Positions 7,988 to 16,771 of a DNA stretch of 33,282 bases are shown in pieces. A program made the translations under genes and the position numbers. Each line of letters opens with the position of its first letter. Positions within the stretch are counted from its first letter, which is position 1. The notes under the pieces are model-generated. The model was not told the DNA's origin. It saw nothing but the letters and a program-made list of their open reading frames with translations, and searched no databases. Origin of the DNA: Chloroflexota bacterium (GTDB taxonomy: Bacteria > Chloroflexota > Anaerolineae > B4-G1 > SLSP01); the NCBI GenBank assembly GCA_019873725.1, contig JAIOAS010000019.1:1-33282 (forward strand), written 5' to 3'.

Positions 7988-9727
7988 ATGACAACCACCA
8001 TTCCACGTCCTGAATATCCACGCCCGCAGTTCCGGCGCGCAGCATGGCTCAACCTCAACGGCCCGTGGACCTACACCTTCGACTTCGGCAAGTCGGGCGC
8101 GCAGCGCGGTTTCGCCAACAGCCGCGGCTTCGAGGGGGTGATTATGGTGCCGTTCTGCCCGGAAAGTCCGCTTTCCGGCGTAAATTACAAAGACTTTATT
8201 GAGATGCTGTGGTACCAACGCACCATTCATATTCCCGCCGACTGGGCCGGCCAACGCATTATCCTGCACTTCGGCGCGGTGGATTACGAAAGCGAGGTCT
8301 TCATTGACGGCGAATCCGTGGGCCGCCATTGGGGCGGGACCTCCTCGTTCAGCTACGACATCACCGCCCACGTGAAACCAGGAGGGACACACAACCTGGT
8401 GGTCTGCGTGCGCGATGAACTGCGCTCCGGTCAACAGCCGGCCGGCAAGCAATGCCCGGACTTCCAATCGCGCGGTTGCCATTACACCCGCACCACCGGC
8501 ATCTGGCAAACGGTATGGCTGGAAGCGGTGGCCGAGTGTGGCTTGCGGGATTGCCAGATTACACCGGATGTGGATAACGCGCGCTTCATCGTCACGCCGC
8601 GTTTTTACGCGCTCAAGCCTGGCTTGCGGTTCCGCGCCACACTCAAAGATGGTGATACCATCCTTAGCCAGACAGAAAGCGTCGCCGCGAATGGCGTTCC
8701 ACTGATATTGCCGGTGTCATCCCCCAGGCTCTGGTCGCCGGCATCGCCCTTCTTGTATGACCTGCTCTTTGAAGTTCAGGATGGCGATGCCGGCGTGGAT
8801 ACGGTGCAGAGCTACGCAGGCTTGCGCAAAATCCACATCGAGGGCAACCGCATCTTTCTCAATAACGAATCGCTCTACCTGCGGCTGGTACTCGACCAGG
8901 GTTTTTATCCCGACGGCATCTGGACCGCGCCGACGGATGAGGCACTCAAACGGGACATCGAGCTATCACTGGCGGCGGGGTTCAACGGCGCGCGCCTGCA
9001 CCAGAAAGTCTTTGAAGAACGCTTCCACTACTGGGCCGACAAACTCGGCTACCTCACCTGGGGCGAGTCGTCCAGTTGGGGGATGGACGTGCGAGATGTG
9101 GTGAGCGCGCGCAACTTCCTGGCCGAATGGCGCGAGATTGTCATCCGTGACCGCAACCACCCCTCGATCATCGCCTGGACGCCGTTCAACGAAACGCGCG
9201 AAGTCGGCGACACGCGCCAGCACTACCGCCTGCACCGCGACGCTGCGCAACTCACCCGCGACCTCGATCCTACCCGCCCGGTCAACGACGCCAGCGGCTA
9301 CGTGCACGTGGATACCGACCTGTGGACGGTGCACACTTACGTCCAGGACCCGGCTATCCTGCGCGACCAGCTTAAGCCGCACCCCCAGCACGGGCCGTTC
9401 CGCAACTTCCCCGACCGCGAGGCCCGCTACGCCGGCCAGCCTTACATCGTGGACGAGTACGGCGGCATCAAATGGATTCCACGCGCGGACCTGGTCTACG
9501 CCGAGAATTCCTGGGGCTACGGCGACGCTCCACAGACGCTGGAGGAGTTCTACACGCGCCTGGAAGGCCTGACCGACGTGCTCCTGAGCTATGACCACAT
9601 CGCAGGTTTCTGCTACACGCAATTGACCGACGTTGAGCAGGAGCAAAACGGCATTTACAACTACGACCGCTCGGAGAAATTCGACATGGCGCGCATCCGG
9701 CGGATTTTTCAGAAAGGGAATCAGTGA
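7988..9727 (+). CDS. Glycoside hydrolase family 2 enzyme (579 aa)
   Basis: A retaining beta-glycosidase of the beta-galactosidase/beta-glucuronidase/beta-mannosidase family. The order is the N-terminal sugar-binding jelly roll (WLNLNGPWTYTFDFG, then VDYESEVFIDGESVGRHWGG), an immunoglobulin-like domain (about 185-270), and a TIM barrel. The acid/base is E402 (TPFNETREV) and the nucleophile E490 (IVDEYGGIKW). No signal peptide is present, so it should act inside the cell on imported oligosaccharides. At 579 aa it is of beta-glucuronidase size; substrate is unassigned. The ATG at 7988 follows CGGAGG. Its TGA overlaps the GTG of the next gene by four bases, coupling it to the radical-SAM activase. 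Confidence 0.85.
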   Translation: MTTTIPRPEYPRPQFRRAAWLNLNGPWTYTFDFGKSGAQRGFANSRGFEGVIMVPFCPESPLSGVNYKDFIEMLWYQRTIHIPADWAGQRIILHFGAVDYESEVFIDGESVGRHWGGTSSFSYDITAHVKPGGTHNLVVCVRDELRSGQQPAGKQCPDFQSRGCHYTRTTGIWQTVWLEAVAECGLRDCQITPDVDNARFIVTPRFYALKPGLRFRATLKDGDTILSQTESVAANGVPLILPVSSPRLWSPASPFLYDLLFEVQDGDAGVDTVQSYAGLRKIHIEGNRIFLNNESLYLRLVLDQGFYPDGIWTAPTDEALKRDIELSLAAGFNGARLHQKVFEERFHYWADKLGYLTWGESSSWGMDVRDVVSARNFLAEWREIVIRDRNHPSIIAWTPFNETREVGDTRQHYRLHRDAAQLTRDLDPTRPVNDASGYVHVDTDLWTVHTYVQDPAILRDQLKPHPQHGPFRNFPDREARYAGQPYIVDEYGGIKWIPRADLVYAENSWGYGDAPQTLEEFYTRLEGLTDVLLSYDHIAGFCYTQLTDVEQEQNGIYNYDRSEKFDMARIRRIFQKGNQ

Positions 9728-10683
9728 CTGGTAATCAGGTAACAGGTTACGTTTGCAATATTCAACGGTTTTCGGTTCACGATGGGCCGGGGATTCGCAC
9801 GACCGTCTTTCTCAAAGGGTGCACACTGCACTGCTTTTGGTGTCATAACCCGGAAAGCATCCGCCCCCGGCCCGAAGTGCAGTTTTTCGCCAACCGCTGC
9901 ATCGGGTGCGGCGCGTGCGTGGCCGTGTGTCCCGAAGGCGCGCAGGGCTTCGATGCGCAAGGCCGGCGCGTCTTCGACCATGAAAAATGTGTCGCATGCG
10001 GCCAGTGCGTGGATGTGTGTTACGCCGAGGCGCTGGTCCTCAGCGCCAAAGCGATGACCGCCGCAGCCGTCGTAGACGAAATCCTGCGCGACCGCGCGTT
10101 CTACGCCAGCTCCGGCGGCGGCATGACGCTTTCCGGCGGCGAGCCGGCATTGCAAGTCGAATTCTCGCGGGAAATTCTCGAACACTGCAAGGCGGCCGGG
10201 ATACACACCGCCATTGAAACCGCCGCCAATGTACCCTGGGAAAGCCTGGCAACGCTCTTGCCGCTCACCGATCTGGTGATGATGGACATCAAACACATGA
10301 ATCCCGTCAAACACCGTGAAGCCGTCGGCGCCCCCAACACCTTGCTCTTGGAGAACGCCCGTCGCCTTGCCGCAAGTGACAAACCGCTCCTCTTCCGCAT
10401 CCCCGTCATCCCTACGGTCAACGACACGCCGGAAGAGGTTGCCGCCATCGCCGCTTTCGTGCGCGAGTTGCGTGAGCTGCGCGCGGCGCAGCACGACGGC
10501 GCCGCGGGGGAGCCGGCGTCCATCACCCTGGAGCTGTTGCCGTTCCACCGCATGGCCGCAGACAAGTACGCCAGTCTGGGATGGGTTTACCACGCCGCCG
10601 ACCTCACCCCGCCGCCTAAAGAACGCCTGGCCTCCCTCACCGCCGCCGCGCAAGCGCAGGGCATCCCCGTCCACACCCAGTAA
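9724..10683 (+). CDS. Glycyl-radical enzyme activating enzyme, radical SAM (319 aa)
   Basis: A PflA-like activase that uses S-adenosylmethionine to install a glycyl radical on a partner enzyme under anoxic conditions. The radical-SAM cluster is C33-x3-C37-x2-C40 (GCTLHCFWC). An inserted two-cluster ferredoxin domain has C59/C62/C65/C69 and C89/C92/C95/C99, as in activases of diol dehydratase, benzylsuccinate synthase and related enzymes. GGMTLSGGEP is the SAM-binding GGE motif. The start is GTG at 9724, with AGAAAGGGA upstream. It overlaps the GH2 stop (GTGA) and is three bases from the DUF401 gene. No glycyl-radical enzyme gene lies in the window, so the partner is elsewhere or unknown. Confidence 0.88.
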   Translation: MTGNQVTGYVCNIQRFSVHDGPGIRTTVFLKGCTLHCFWCHNPESIRPRPEVQFFANRCIGCGACVAVCPEGAQGFDAQGRRVFDHEKCVACGQCVDVCYAEALVLSAKAMTAAAVVDEILRDRAFYASSGGGMTLSGGEPALQVEFSREILEHCKAAGIHTAIETAANVPWESLATLLPLTDLVMMDIKHMNPVKHREAVGAPNTLLLENARRLAASDKPLLFRIPVIPTVNDTPEEVAAIAAFVRELRELRAAQHDGAAGEPASITLELLPFHRMAADKYASLGWVYHAADLTPPPKERLASLTAAAQAQGIPVHTQ

Positions 10684-10686
10684 ACG

Positions 10687-11898
10687 ATGCTTGATCTGCT
10701 CAAATTTATCCTCATCCTCGGCGTAACCATCTTCCTGCTGACCCGCAAGTGGGACCTCGGCCTTATCTTGCTGCTGGATGCAGGACTGACGGCGTTGCTG
10801 TTTGCCTATCCTCTAGCAGGATTACTTGACTCTATCTGGCGCGGATTGACGGCTGCGGATACCTGGAATCTGGCCGGGGCAGTCTTTTTGGTACTGTTAT
10901 TGGCCGAATTGATGCGCCGCACACAGGCGATGGAGCGTATGGTCACAGCACTACAAGTGGTGGTCCCTGATAGTCGTATCGTGCTGGCGCTCATGCCCAC
11001 GCTGATCGGGTTGATGCCCATGCTTGGCGGTGCGATGTTTTCCGCGCCGATGGTCAATGAAATCGGCACACGACTCGACCTGACGCCCAGCCGCAAAACG
11101 TACATTAATTATTGGTTCCGCCATTCGATGGAGTATGTCTTCCCGCTCTACTCATCGCTGCTGATGGTCTCGGCGCTACTCGGCGTGTCGGTCTATGCGT
11201 TTGTGAGTGCCTCGTGGCCGCTCGCCGTCGCCGCACTGCTTGGCGGGGTGATTTGGGGATTGGCAGGCATCCGTCACGAGCCGCCTGCCACGAACGGACA
11301 GAGCCAACGCGCGGCCTGGTGCGATTTGCTCACCAGTCTATGGCCGATCCTGCTGGTCATCCTGGCGGTGGTCGTCTTGCATTACAATATGCTCATCAGC
11401 CTGGCCGTGATCTGTACCCTGTTCGCCGTCATCAAACGCCTTGGGCCGGGGCAATGGCGCGACGTCCTCAGCCGCAGCCTGCCGCTACAGACATTCTCAT
11501 CCATCTTCGGCGTGATGATTTTCAAACAAGTGCTACAAGATACAGGCGCGGTGGAACAGATTCCGCAGGCATTGAGCACGCTGGGTTGGCCGCCGTTGCT
11601 CGTGGCCTTTGTGGTGCCAATGCTGGTGGGGCTGGTCACGGGAACCGCGCCCGCAGCCATGGCGCTGAGCCTGCCATTGGTGGCGCCGCTCCTCAATGGG
11701 CTACCCATCGAGGCTCTGGCCTCTGGCGTGTGGATGTTCGTCGGCTGTTTCAGCGGCATTCTGCTCTCACCGATGCACCTGTGTCTGGCGCTCACGCACA
11801 ACTACTTCGGTGCGAATTGGGGTGAACTTTACAAGGTGCTCGTGCCATCTGTCGGCATCATCATTGTCACCGCCACAGGCATTGTGCTGCTGCGGTAG
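10687..11898 (+). CDS. DUF401 family integral membrane protein (403 aa)
   Basis: A very hydrophobic protein with about ten predicted membrane segments. The conserved block LIGLMPMLGGAMFSAPMVNEIG (about residues 101-122) and a second, GLVTGTAPAAMALSLPL (about 318-334), are typical of the DUF401 family, which resembles CitMHS-type organic-anion transporters. Function is not established. It starts three bases after the activase stop with no separate ribosome site, so translation probably relies on coupling. Operon position suggests it moves a substrate or product linked to the GH2 and glycyl-radical pathway; this is an inference. Confidence 0.8.
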   Translation: MLDLLKFILILGVTIFLLTRKWDLGLILLLDAGLTALLFAYPLAGLLDSIWRGLTAADTWNLAGAVFLVLLLAELMRRTQAMERMVTALQVVVPDSRIVLALMPTLIGLMPMLGGAMFSAPMVNEIGTRLDLTPSRKTYINYWFRHSMEYVFPLYSSLLMVSALLGVSVYAFVSASWPLAVAALLGGVIWGLAGIRHEPPATNGQSQRAAWCDLLTSLWPILLVILAVVVLHYNMLISLAVICTLFAVIKRLGPGQWRDVLSRSLPLQTFSSIFGVMIFKQVLQDTGAVEQIPQALSTLGWPPLLVAFVVPMLVGLVTGTAPAAMALSLPLVAPLLNGLPIEALASGVWMFVGCFSGILLSPMHLCLALTHNYFGANWGELYKVLVPSVGIIIVTATGIVLLR

Positions 11899-11908
11899 CC
11901 GGCCTTTG

Positions 11909-11942
11909 GTTGTCAACGGATTGAACGGATTTTAACGGATTA
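11909..11942. repeat. Short AACGGATT repeat
   Basis: Three imperfect units of AACGGATT with spacers of two or three bases lie between the DUF401 stop and the DegV ribosome site. A related form (ACCGCGAATCACGCGGATT) is found at 12869-12888, after the DegV gene. Both belong to the general intergenic repeat population of this genome. Confidence 0.7.
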
Positions 11943-11971
11943 AGATGCAGTACTTATTTGAGGAGAAGACC

Positions 11972-12853
11972 ATGCCCAATCACAAGATTGCCCTGATCAC
12001 GGATAGTACATGCGACTTGCCGGCGGCGCTGCGGGAACAGTACGCGATCCATGTCGTGCCGTTGTCCATCATCTGGGGAGACGAACAACTGCGCGATGGG
12101 GTTGACATCCAACCGGAGGCATTTTATGAGCGGTTGGTCGCCGATCCGACCTATCCCACCACCTCACAACCCACGCCCCAGGATTTCCTGAACGCTTATG
12201 AAAGCGCAATACAACAAGGCGCGAAGGAAATCGTCGTCATCACCATCAGCCGCGGCATGAGCGGCACCTACGAGTCGGCGCAGTTGGCGGCGCCGATTGT
12301 CGGCGTTCCCGTCCACCTCGTGGATTCCAGGTCCAACTCGATGAGCCTGGGCTGGCAAGTGCTGGCGGCCGCGCGGGCGCGGGAGGCCGGCGGGGACGGC
12401 GCCGCGATGATCGCGGCCGCCGACGCCGCCCGCAAAACGATGACCTACGTGATCACGCTAGACACCCTGGAGTACCTGCGCAAAGGGGGACGCATCGGCG
12501 GCGCAAGTGCCTTCATCGGCACGCTGCTGAACTTCAAGCCGCAGATTTGGGTGAACCACGAGACCGGCAAAGTCGAGGCCGGACGCCGTTCACGCACGCG
12601 CCAGCAAGCATTACAAGCCCTGTACACCGACTTCTTCGCCCGACTGGACACCCATAAGCAAATGCGGATCGCCGTGTTGCATAACGCCGCGCTGCCCGAA
12701 GCCGAAGCGCTGGCAGCCCGCGTGCAAGCCGAGTTTGCGCCGCTGGAATTGATCATCAGTATCGTCTCACCCGTGCTCGGCGTCCACACCGGGCCACGCG
12801 CCGTCGCGTTGTGCGGGTATACGGAGGAGGCCCCAGGTGAGATATCCCGCTAA
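11972..12853 (+). CDS. DegV family fatty-acid-binding protein (293 aa)
   Basis: DegV/FakB-family proteins bind a single fatty acid, and in Firmicutes present it to the FakA kinase. The fold signature is seen in IALITDSTCDLP (residues 5-16), TSQPTP (about 66-71), SRGMSGTYESA (about 92-102), VDSRSNSMS and EYLRKGGRIGG (about 168-178). The ATG at 11972 follows GAGGAG; the upstream in-frame ATG at 11945 lacks a site. Length is normal for the family. No FakA-like gene is adjacent, so the physiological partner is not shown. Confidence 0.88.
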   Translation: MPNHKIALITDSTCDLPAALREQYAIHVVPLSIIWGDEQLRDGVDIQPEAFYERLVADPTYPTTSQPTPQDFLNAYESAIQQGAKEIVVITISRGMSGTYESAQLAAPIVGVPVHLVDSRSNSMSLGWQVLAAARAREAGGDGAAMIAAADAARKTMTYVITLDTLEYLRKGGRIGGASAFIGTLLNFKPQIWVNHETGKVEAGRRSRTRQQALQALYTDFFARLDTHKQMRIAVLHNAALPEAEALAARVQAEFAPLELIISIVSPVLGVHTGPRAVALCGYTEEAPGEISR

Positions 12854-12912
12854 CGAGGGACAAAATTATAACCGCGAATCACGCGGATTTTCTTTTCTGG
12901 AGTGATTTTGCA

Positions 12913-14175
12913 ATGAAACGTAAAGTATGGGTGGTCATCATTATCACCCTTGCTGCGACCGGCCTGGTGCTCAAGGGGACGCCGTCGCAGGCCCTCGATG
13001 CACGCACAGTTGCGCCAGCGTCCAGTGCTGTGATAACCTCCACGGTCGCGCCGCGCAACATCATTCTCTTCATCGGTGATGGGATGGGGACAGAACACAT
13101 TCGCGCCGCCGGGATGTATCAGCACGGCAGCGCGGGGACGCTGACGCTGGAATCGCTTCCCTACACCAGCACAATGACCACCTACGCGGCCGACAACCCC
13201 GTCACCGACTCAGCGGCGAGTGCTACGGCGATGGCGACAGGTCATAAAGTCGCCAACGGCGTGCTCTCCATCGCCTATCCCGGCGATGAGCGCGAACTGG
13301 AAACGCTGCTGGAGCGCTTCCATACCCATTGCAAGCGCGCAGGTCTGGTAACGACAACCCCTGCGACTAACGCTACGCCCGCCGCGTTCGGCGCGCACGA
13401 ATTCTCGCGCAGTTACTACAACAACATCGCCAACGATTACCTCACGCAAACCCGCCCTGATATTTTGTTCGGCGGCGGAGGCTATGGTCTGAATCCCACC
13501 AATGCTGCATCGGCAGGCTACACGGTAGTGCTCGACCGCGCGAGTATGCAAGCCCTCACGCCGCCGCTGACCGGGCGGGTTTCCGGGCAGTTCGGCGTCA
13601 CCAACTTGCCTTACGAGTACGATTATTTCGTCGGTACCGACCCCGGCTACACCACCCTGCCGCACCTGTCGGAAATGGTCACAACGGCGCTGACGCTGCT
13701 GGAAAACGCGCCCAACGGGTTCTTCCTGATGGTCGAGGGGGGACGGATTGACCATGCCGCCCATGCCAACCACATCACACGCACCGTTTTCGAGGTGCTG
13801 GAATTCGACCGCGCCGTCGCGGTCGCCTACACGTGGGCGCTCTCCCGCACAGACACGCTCCTCATCGTCACGGCGGATCATGAGACCGGCGGACTGCGCA
13901 TCATCGCCAACAACGGCGCCGGCAACTTCCCCACCGTCACCTGGACCAGCACCGGCCACACTGCCGCCGCTGTCCCGGTTTACGCCTGGGGCGTCAATGC
14001 CGAATTGGCGACACAAGTGCATGACAACACGGACATCTATCAACTGGCAACCGCCGGCCTGAGCGCCACGCCGCTATGCACGCCGACCCCGGTGCGCATC
14101 GTCACCTTCCGCGGCCGTCCCCATTTCGACGTTCCAACGTTCCAACGCTCAAACGGTCGAACGTTGAAACGTTGA
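12913..14175 (+). CDS. Secreted alkaline phosphatase (420 aa)
   Basis: A PhoA-type phosphomonoesterase exported by an N-terminal signal peptide (residues about 1-28, KRKVWVVIIITLAATGLVL then SQA). Metal and catalytic motifs are complete: D56 (FIGDGMG), D99-S100 with S100 the phosphorylated serine (TDSAASATAMATG), EGGRIDHAAH, TADHETGG and STGHTAAAVPVYA. It would release phosphate from organic esters outside the membrane. The C-terminal 20 or so residues (after RIVTFRGRP) are encoded by an AACGTT-rich repeat and are unlike the family, so the natural end may lie near residue 395. A ribosome site (CTGGAG) precedes the ATG at 12913. Confidence 0.9.
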   Translation: MKRKVWVVIIITLAATGLVLKGTPSQALDARTVAPASSAVITSTVAPRNIILFIGDGMGTEHIRAAGMYQHGSAGTLTLESLPYTSTMTTYAADNPVTDSAASATAMATGHKVANGVLSIAYPGDERELETLLERFHTHCKRAGLVTTTPATNATPAAFGAHEFSRSYYNNIANDYLTQTRPDILFGGGGYGLNPTNAASAGYTVVLDRASMQALTPPLTGRVSGQFGVTNLPYEYDYFVGTDPGYTTLPHLSEMVTTALTLLENAPNGFFLMVEGGRIDHAAHANHITRTVFEVLEFDRAVAVAYTWALSRTDTLLIVTADHETGGLRIIANNGAGNFPTVTWTSTGHTAAAVPVYAWGVNAELATQVHDNTDIYQLATAGLSATPLCTPTPVRIVTFRGRPHFDVPTFQRSNGRTLKR

Positions 14176-14176
14176 A
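14129..14176. repeat. Inverted CGTTCCAA / TTGAAACG repeat at the phosphatase 3' end
   Basis: CGTTCCAACGTTCCAACG is followed by CGAACGTTGAAACGTTGAAC, giving two imperfect inverted arms. The array lies inside the end of the phosphatase frame and includes its TGA. A shorter form (GAACGTTCCAACGTTCC) abuts the GH28 stop at 31094-31110. Confidence 0.75.
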
Positions 14177-14194
14177 CTGCTCAGGAGCTCCACG

Positions 14195-15073
14195 TTGCCC
14201 ATCCACTACGGCGCACACTGTTACCTGTTCACCGATAGCTGGTCGGATGACCGCTTACCCATCCTGGATGCCGCCAAAGCGGTTGGGCTGGATGTGTTCG
14301 AGGTTGTGGTTGGCGACGATGTGCACTACACGCCGCGCCGCACCCGGCAACGGGCCGCAAGTCTGGGGCTAGAAATCACCGTCAGTCCCGGCGGATTGTG
14401 GCCCGCCGACTGCGATCTTTCCGCCGATGATCCGGCGCACCGCGCACGGGGTCTGGCGTGGCACAAGCGGCAGGTGGATGTTGCCGCCGAACTCGGCGCG
14501 GTAGCGTACACGGGCGCGCTCTACGGTCACCCGGGGACGGTACAGCGCCGTCTCCCGCCCGCCGACGAATTCCCGCGCACCGCCGAGGGTTTGCACGCGC
14601 TGGCCGCATACGGAGCGCAGTGCGGCGTCGCCATCGTCATCGAGCCGATGAGCCACTTCCGCACCCACCTGGTCAACACGCCGGAACAGGCCATGCGTCT
14701 CATCGCCCTGGCCGACCACCCCAACCTGCACGTGTTGCTGGATACCTACCATCTCGTCACCGAAATTCGTGACTACGCGAAGGCTATCTATACTGTGGCA
14801 GCTAAGCTATGGGGATTGCACGCCTGTGAAAGCGACCGCGGCGTTCCGGGGGGCGGCCTCGTGCCGTGGGAGGCGGTCTTCGCCGCGCTCAAGGCCATTG
14901 CCTTCGAGGGGTACATGGTGCTGGAGACTTACAATTCGTCCATTGGCGATCCGCCAGGGACGTTTGCCTTTCAAAGAGGGATGTTCCACGATCCATGCCC
15001 GGATGGCGCAGCTTTCGTGCGCCGGGGACTCGCCTTCTTGCAAGCCGGTCTAACCACTTCTTCGATTCGCTGA
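14195..15073 (+). CDS. TIM-barrel sugar epimerase/isomerase, tagatose 3-epimerase-like (292 aa)
   Basis: A xylose-isomerase-like TIM barrel of the AP endonuclease 2 superfamily, closest in pattern to ketose 3-epimerases. Likely metal ligands are the Glu in IEPMSHFRTHLVN, Asp in LLDTYH, His in GLHACESDRG and Glu in MVLETYNSS. It would interconvert ketoses or related sugars in the cytoplasm; the exact sugar cannot be read. The start is TTG at 14195, supported by AGGAG at 14183-14187 with a 7-base spacer, and no ATG fits. The C-terminus SSIR and its TGA (15071-15073) are the first unit of a 16-bp tandem repeat. Confidence 0.75.
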   Translation: MPIHYGAHCYLFTDSWSDDRLPILDAAKAVGLDVFEVVVGDDVHYTPRRTRQRAASLGLEITVSPGGLWPADCDLSADDPAHRARGLAWHKRQVDVAAELGAVAYTGALYGHPGTVQRRLPPADEFPRTAEGLHALAAYGAQCGVAIVIEPMSHFRTHLVNTPEQAMRLIALADHPNLHVLLDTYHLVTEIRDYAKAIYTVAAKLWGLHACESDRGVPGGGLVPWEAVFAALKAIAFEGYMVLETYNSSIGDPPGTFAFQRGMFHDPCPDGAAFVRRGLAFLQAGLTTSSIR

Positions 15074-15130
15074 TTCTTCGATTCGCTGATTCTTCGATTC
15101 GCTGATTCTTCGATTCGCTGATTCTTCTCC
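15058..15130. repeat. 16-bp tandem repeat between convergent genes
   Basis: Four perfect copies of TTCTTCGATTCGCTGA occupy 15058-15121, followed by a partial unit. It shares the GATTCGCT core with the 8-bp array at 6343. It supplies the stop of the epimerase gene and reaches the stop codon of the convergent YedK-like gene. Confidence 0.95.
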
Positions 15131-15799
15131 CTATTCACTCTTCACAATACAAGCCGGTGTGTCATTCGCCGGATCGTTAACGAGGCGCGAAACGGGATAA
15201 GTGATCATCAAGTCGGCGGGATAAGGCTTGAGCAACGCATTGAGCAGCGCAGGCTTCTGCTCGGTGGGATCAAGCCATACATCATAGGCATCCGGCGGCA
15301 CAATCACGGGCATGCGGTCGTGAATCGGCGCGAGCAGCGCGTTCGGCTCAGTGGTAATGATGGTGCAGGAGAAAACCGGCGTCTCGTCAGGCCGCCAGAG
15401 TTCCCACAGTCCGGCAAAGGCAAACGGCTTTTTGGACGCCAGTTGCACATACATGGGGATTTTGGCCTTGCTTCCCGGCACAGATTGCCATTCGTAGAAA
15501 CCATCGGCAAGAATCAGACAGCGCCGTCGCACATAAGCCGCACGAAACGCAGGTTTCTCCGCCAGCGTCTCGGCGCGCGCGTTGATCAGGCGATTGCCGA
15601 TCTCCGGGTCTTTGGCCCACGAGGGAATCAATCCCCAGCGAAACATGCGCACGGTGCGTTCCCCGGTGTTAGGGATGACCACTACATCCTGCGTCGGCGC
15701 GATGTTATAGCGCGGCGTCAGCTCCGCCGGGAATGTGAAGTCGGGAAACGCCTCGACCAGAGCATCCAGAGTTACACCCAAAGAAAAACGTCCGCACAT
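15131..15799 (-). CDS. SOS response-associated peptidase (YedK/HMCES) (222 aa)
   Basis: The HMCES/YedK family forms a covalent thiazolidine link to abasic sites in single-stranded DNA and shields them. Cys2 becomes the N-terminal residue after Met removal; that fixes the start at the ATG at 15799 (MCGRFSL) despite a longer frame upstream and no strong ribosome site. Other active-site residues are present: N73 (RLINARAET), E103 (DGFYEW) and H160 (PIHDRMP). Length is normal. It stands alone and converges on the sugar epimerase. Confidence 0.92.
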   Translation of the reverse strand: MCGRFSLGVTLDALVEAFPDFTFPAELTPRYNIAPTQDVVVIPNTGERTVRMFRWGLIPSWAKDPEIGNRLINARAETLAEKPAFRAAYVRRRCLILADGFYEWQSVPGSKAKIPMYVQLASKKPFAFAGLWELWRPDETPVFSCTIITTEPNALLAPIHDRMPVIVPPDAYDVWLDPTEQKPALLNALLKPYPADLMITYPVSRLVNDPANDTPACIVKSE

Positions 15800-16078
15800 A
15801 AACAAATCCATTGAAGGGAAATTGCAGACCGCCCCTTTTTCAGTAGACTTATGATACCACAACTCCGCCACTTTGCTGCCGCTGCTGTTCGCGGGGTGCA
15901 TTTCAAGACGGGGGCAGGTTTTTTGCGTTTCCCCCTCTCACCCCCTGCCCCCGCTCTCCCCGCGTGCGGGGAGAGCGGGGGGATTTCTCGAAGGGGGATT
16001 TCCGGTCTACGCGAAGTGGACGCCGATGGAGCAGGTGGTCACACCGTTCAGCACGGGTGTGACGCGGGCAAAGTGCGG
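15800..16078. repeat. Intergenic palindromic repeats
   Basis: The gap holds a perfect 16-bp inverted repeat (15948-15963 and 15966-15981, arm beginning CCCCCGCTCTCCCCGC) with almost no loop, flanked by C-rich and G-rich direct extensions. A second hairpin, GTCACACC/GGTGTGAC, lies at 16038-16063. Both look like dispersed palindromic elements rather than terminators, as no T-run follows. I see no gene here. Confidence 0.75.
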
Positions 16079-16282
16079 TTAGCCGAACACTTGCTGAAAG
16101 AAGGCGTTCTTATCCAAGCTATCTTGCCAAGCACGATGCCGCTGCACCGAATCCAGTGGACGCGAGCGCACCAGCTCAAGGAAGCGCGTCGTCTCCACCG
16201 GGCCGAGCACGCGCAACAGCGTTTCCAAAGCCCGACGAATCAGTTCTTCCTCCTGTAGATACTGATGTTCGATCACCGTCAT
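16079..16282 (-). CDS. Small helical protein, possible partner of the PIN gene (67 aa)
   Basis: A short, charged, helix-rich protein (EEELIRRALETLLRVLGPVETTRFLELV) with no signal peptide or membrane segment. The ATG at 16282 follows AAGGAGA. It begins 41 bases after the PIN-domain gene on the same strand. A small gene beside a PIN ribonuclease suggests an antitoxin, but it lacks a recognisable AbrB, RHH or Phd DNA-binding domain and comes after, not before, the PIN gene. Confidence 0.6.
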   Translation of the reverse strand: MTVIEHQYLQEEELIRRALETLLRVLGPVETTRFLELVRSRPLDSVQRHRAWQDSLDKNAFFQQVFG

Positions 16283-16323
16283 CGCAAGTTCTCCTTTTCA
16301 CACAACGCCAGCGGCGTCCCATA

Positions 16324-16734
16324 TCAGCACCGCACCATTAACCGCCGGCATTGTCGCAGCAAACGATCATCACATGTCACAAAGTCGGCAGAGGCAGCCT
16401 CCGCAAATGCCAAATGGGCAGCATCGGCTGGCCCAAGTCCCTGGGTTACCAGTAGTTCCGCCCGCGCACGCACTTCATCGAGATCGGCCGATATCCGTTG
16501 ACCTACCTGCCGCAATAAATGGACCAGGTATTCCCGTTCTGTTGCATTGGGAATCGCGGCAATCTCTACGTCGTGAACCGGTGATACGACAAGTATCAGA
16601 TCAGCCGCGCGAATGTGGCTCAGGATCAGTTGAACGGCTTCGGCTTCCAAACGGATATGCATCCGTGTCTGATCGTCGAAAGGGCGAGACAACGCACAAA
16701 CGTCCAGATAAACCAGTCTGACTGATGCCGACAC
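16324..16734 (-). CDS. PIN-domain protein, VapC-like (136 aa)
   Basis: A PIN-fold nuclease of the VapC type, expected to cleave RNA using Mg. The N-terminal VYLDVCALSRPFDD supplies the first acidic residue. The C-terminal GLGPADAAHLAFAEAASADFVTCDD block gives the Asp pair and the typical DxxD/TCDD pattern. I choose GTG at 16734 because GGAG lies five bases before it and an extended -10 (TGTTATAAT) lies 30 bases upstream. ATG at 16764 and 16782 are alternatives, but they overlap the promoter. A 67-aa gene follows. The gene lies directly after an RHS-core remnant. Confidence 0.75.
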   Translation of the reverse strand: MSASVRLVYLDVCALSRPFDDQTRMHIRLEAEAVQLILSHIRAADLILVVSPVHDVEIAAIPNATEREYLVHLLRQVGQRISADLDEVRARAELLVTQGLGPADAAHLAFAEAASADFVTCDDRLLRQCRRLMVRC

Positions 16735-16762
16735 GTTCACTCCATTCGATAGCGTTGACTCC

Positions 16763-16771
16763 ATTATAACA
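16763..16771 (-). promoter_or_regulatory. Extended -10 promoter of the PIN gene
   Basis: The minus strand reads TGTTATAAT, an extended -10 with a consensus TATAAT at 16768-16763. The predicted start point near 16756 gives a leader of about 22 bases carrying GGAG before the GTG start. No clear -35 is visible, as is common with extended -10 promoters. Confidence 0.5.

Noticed and set aside
9721..10674. Long minus-strand open frame opposite the activase
   Set aside because: No domain is recognisable and the plus strand encodes complete radical-SAM and ferredoxin motifs.
16001..16082. Coding remnant in the gap after the YedK gene
   Set aside because: Short open frames exist on both strands but no family pattern was recognised; the hairpin explains the conserved look.
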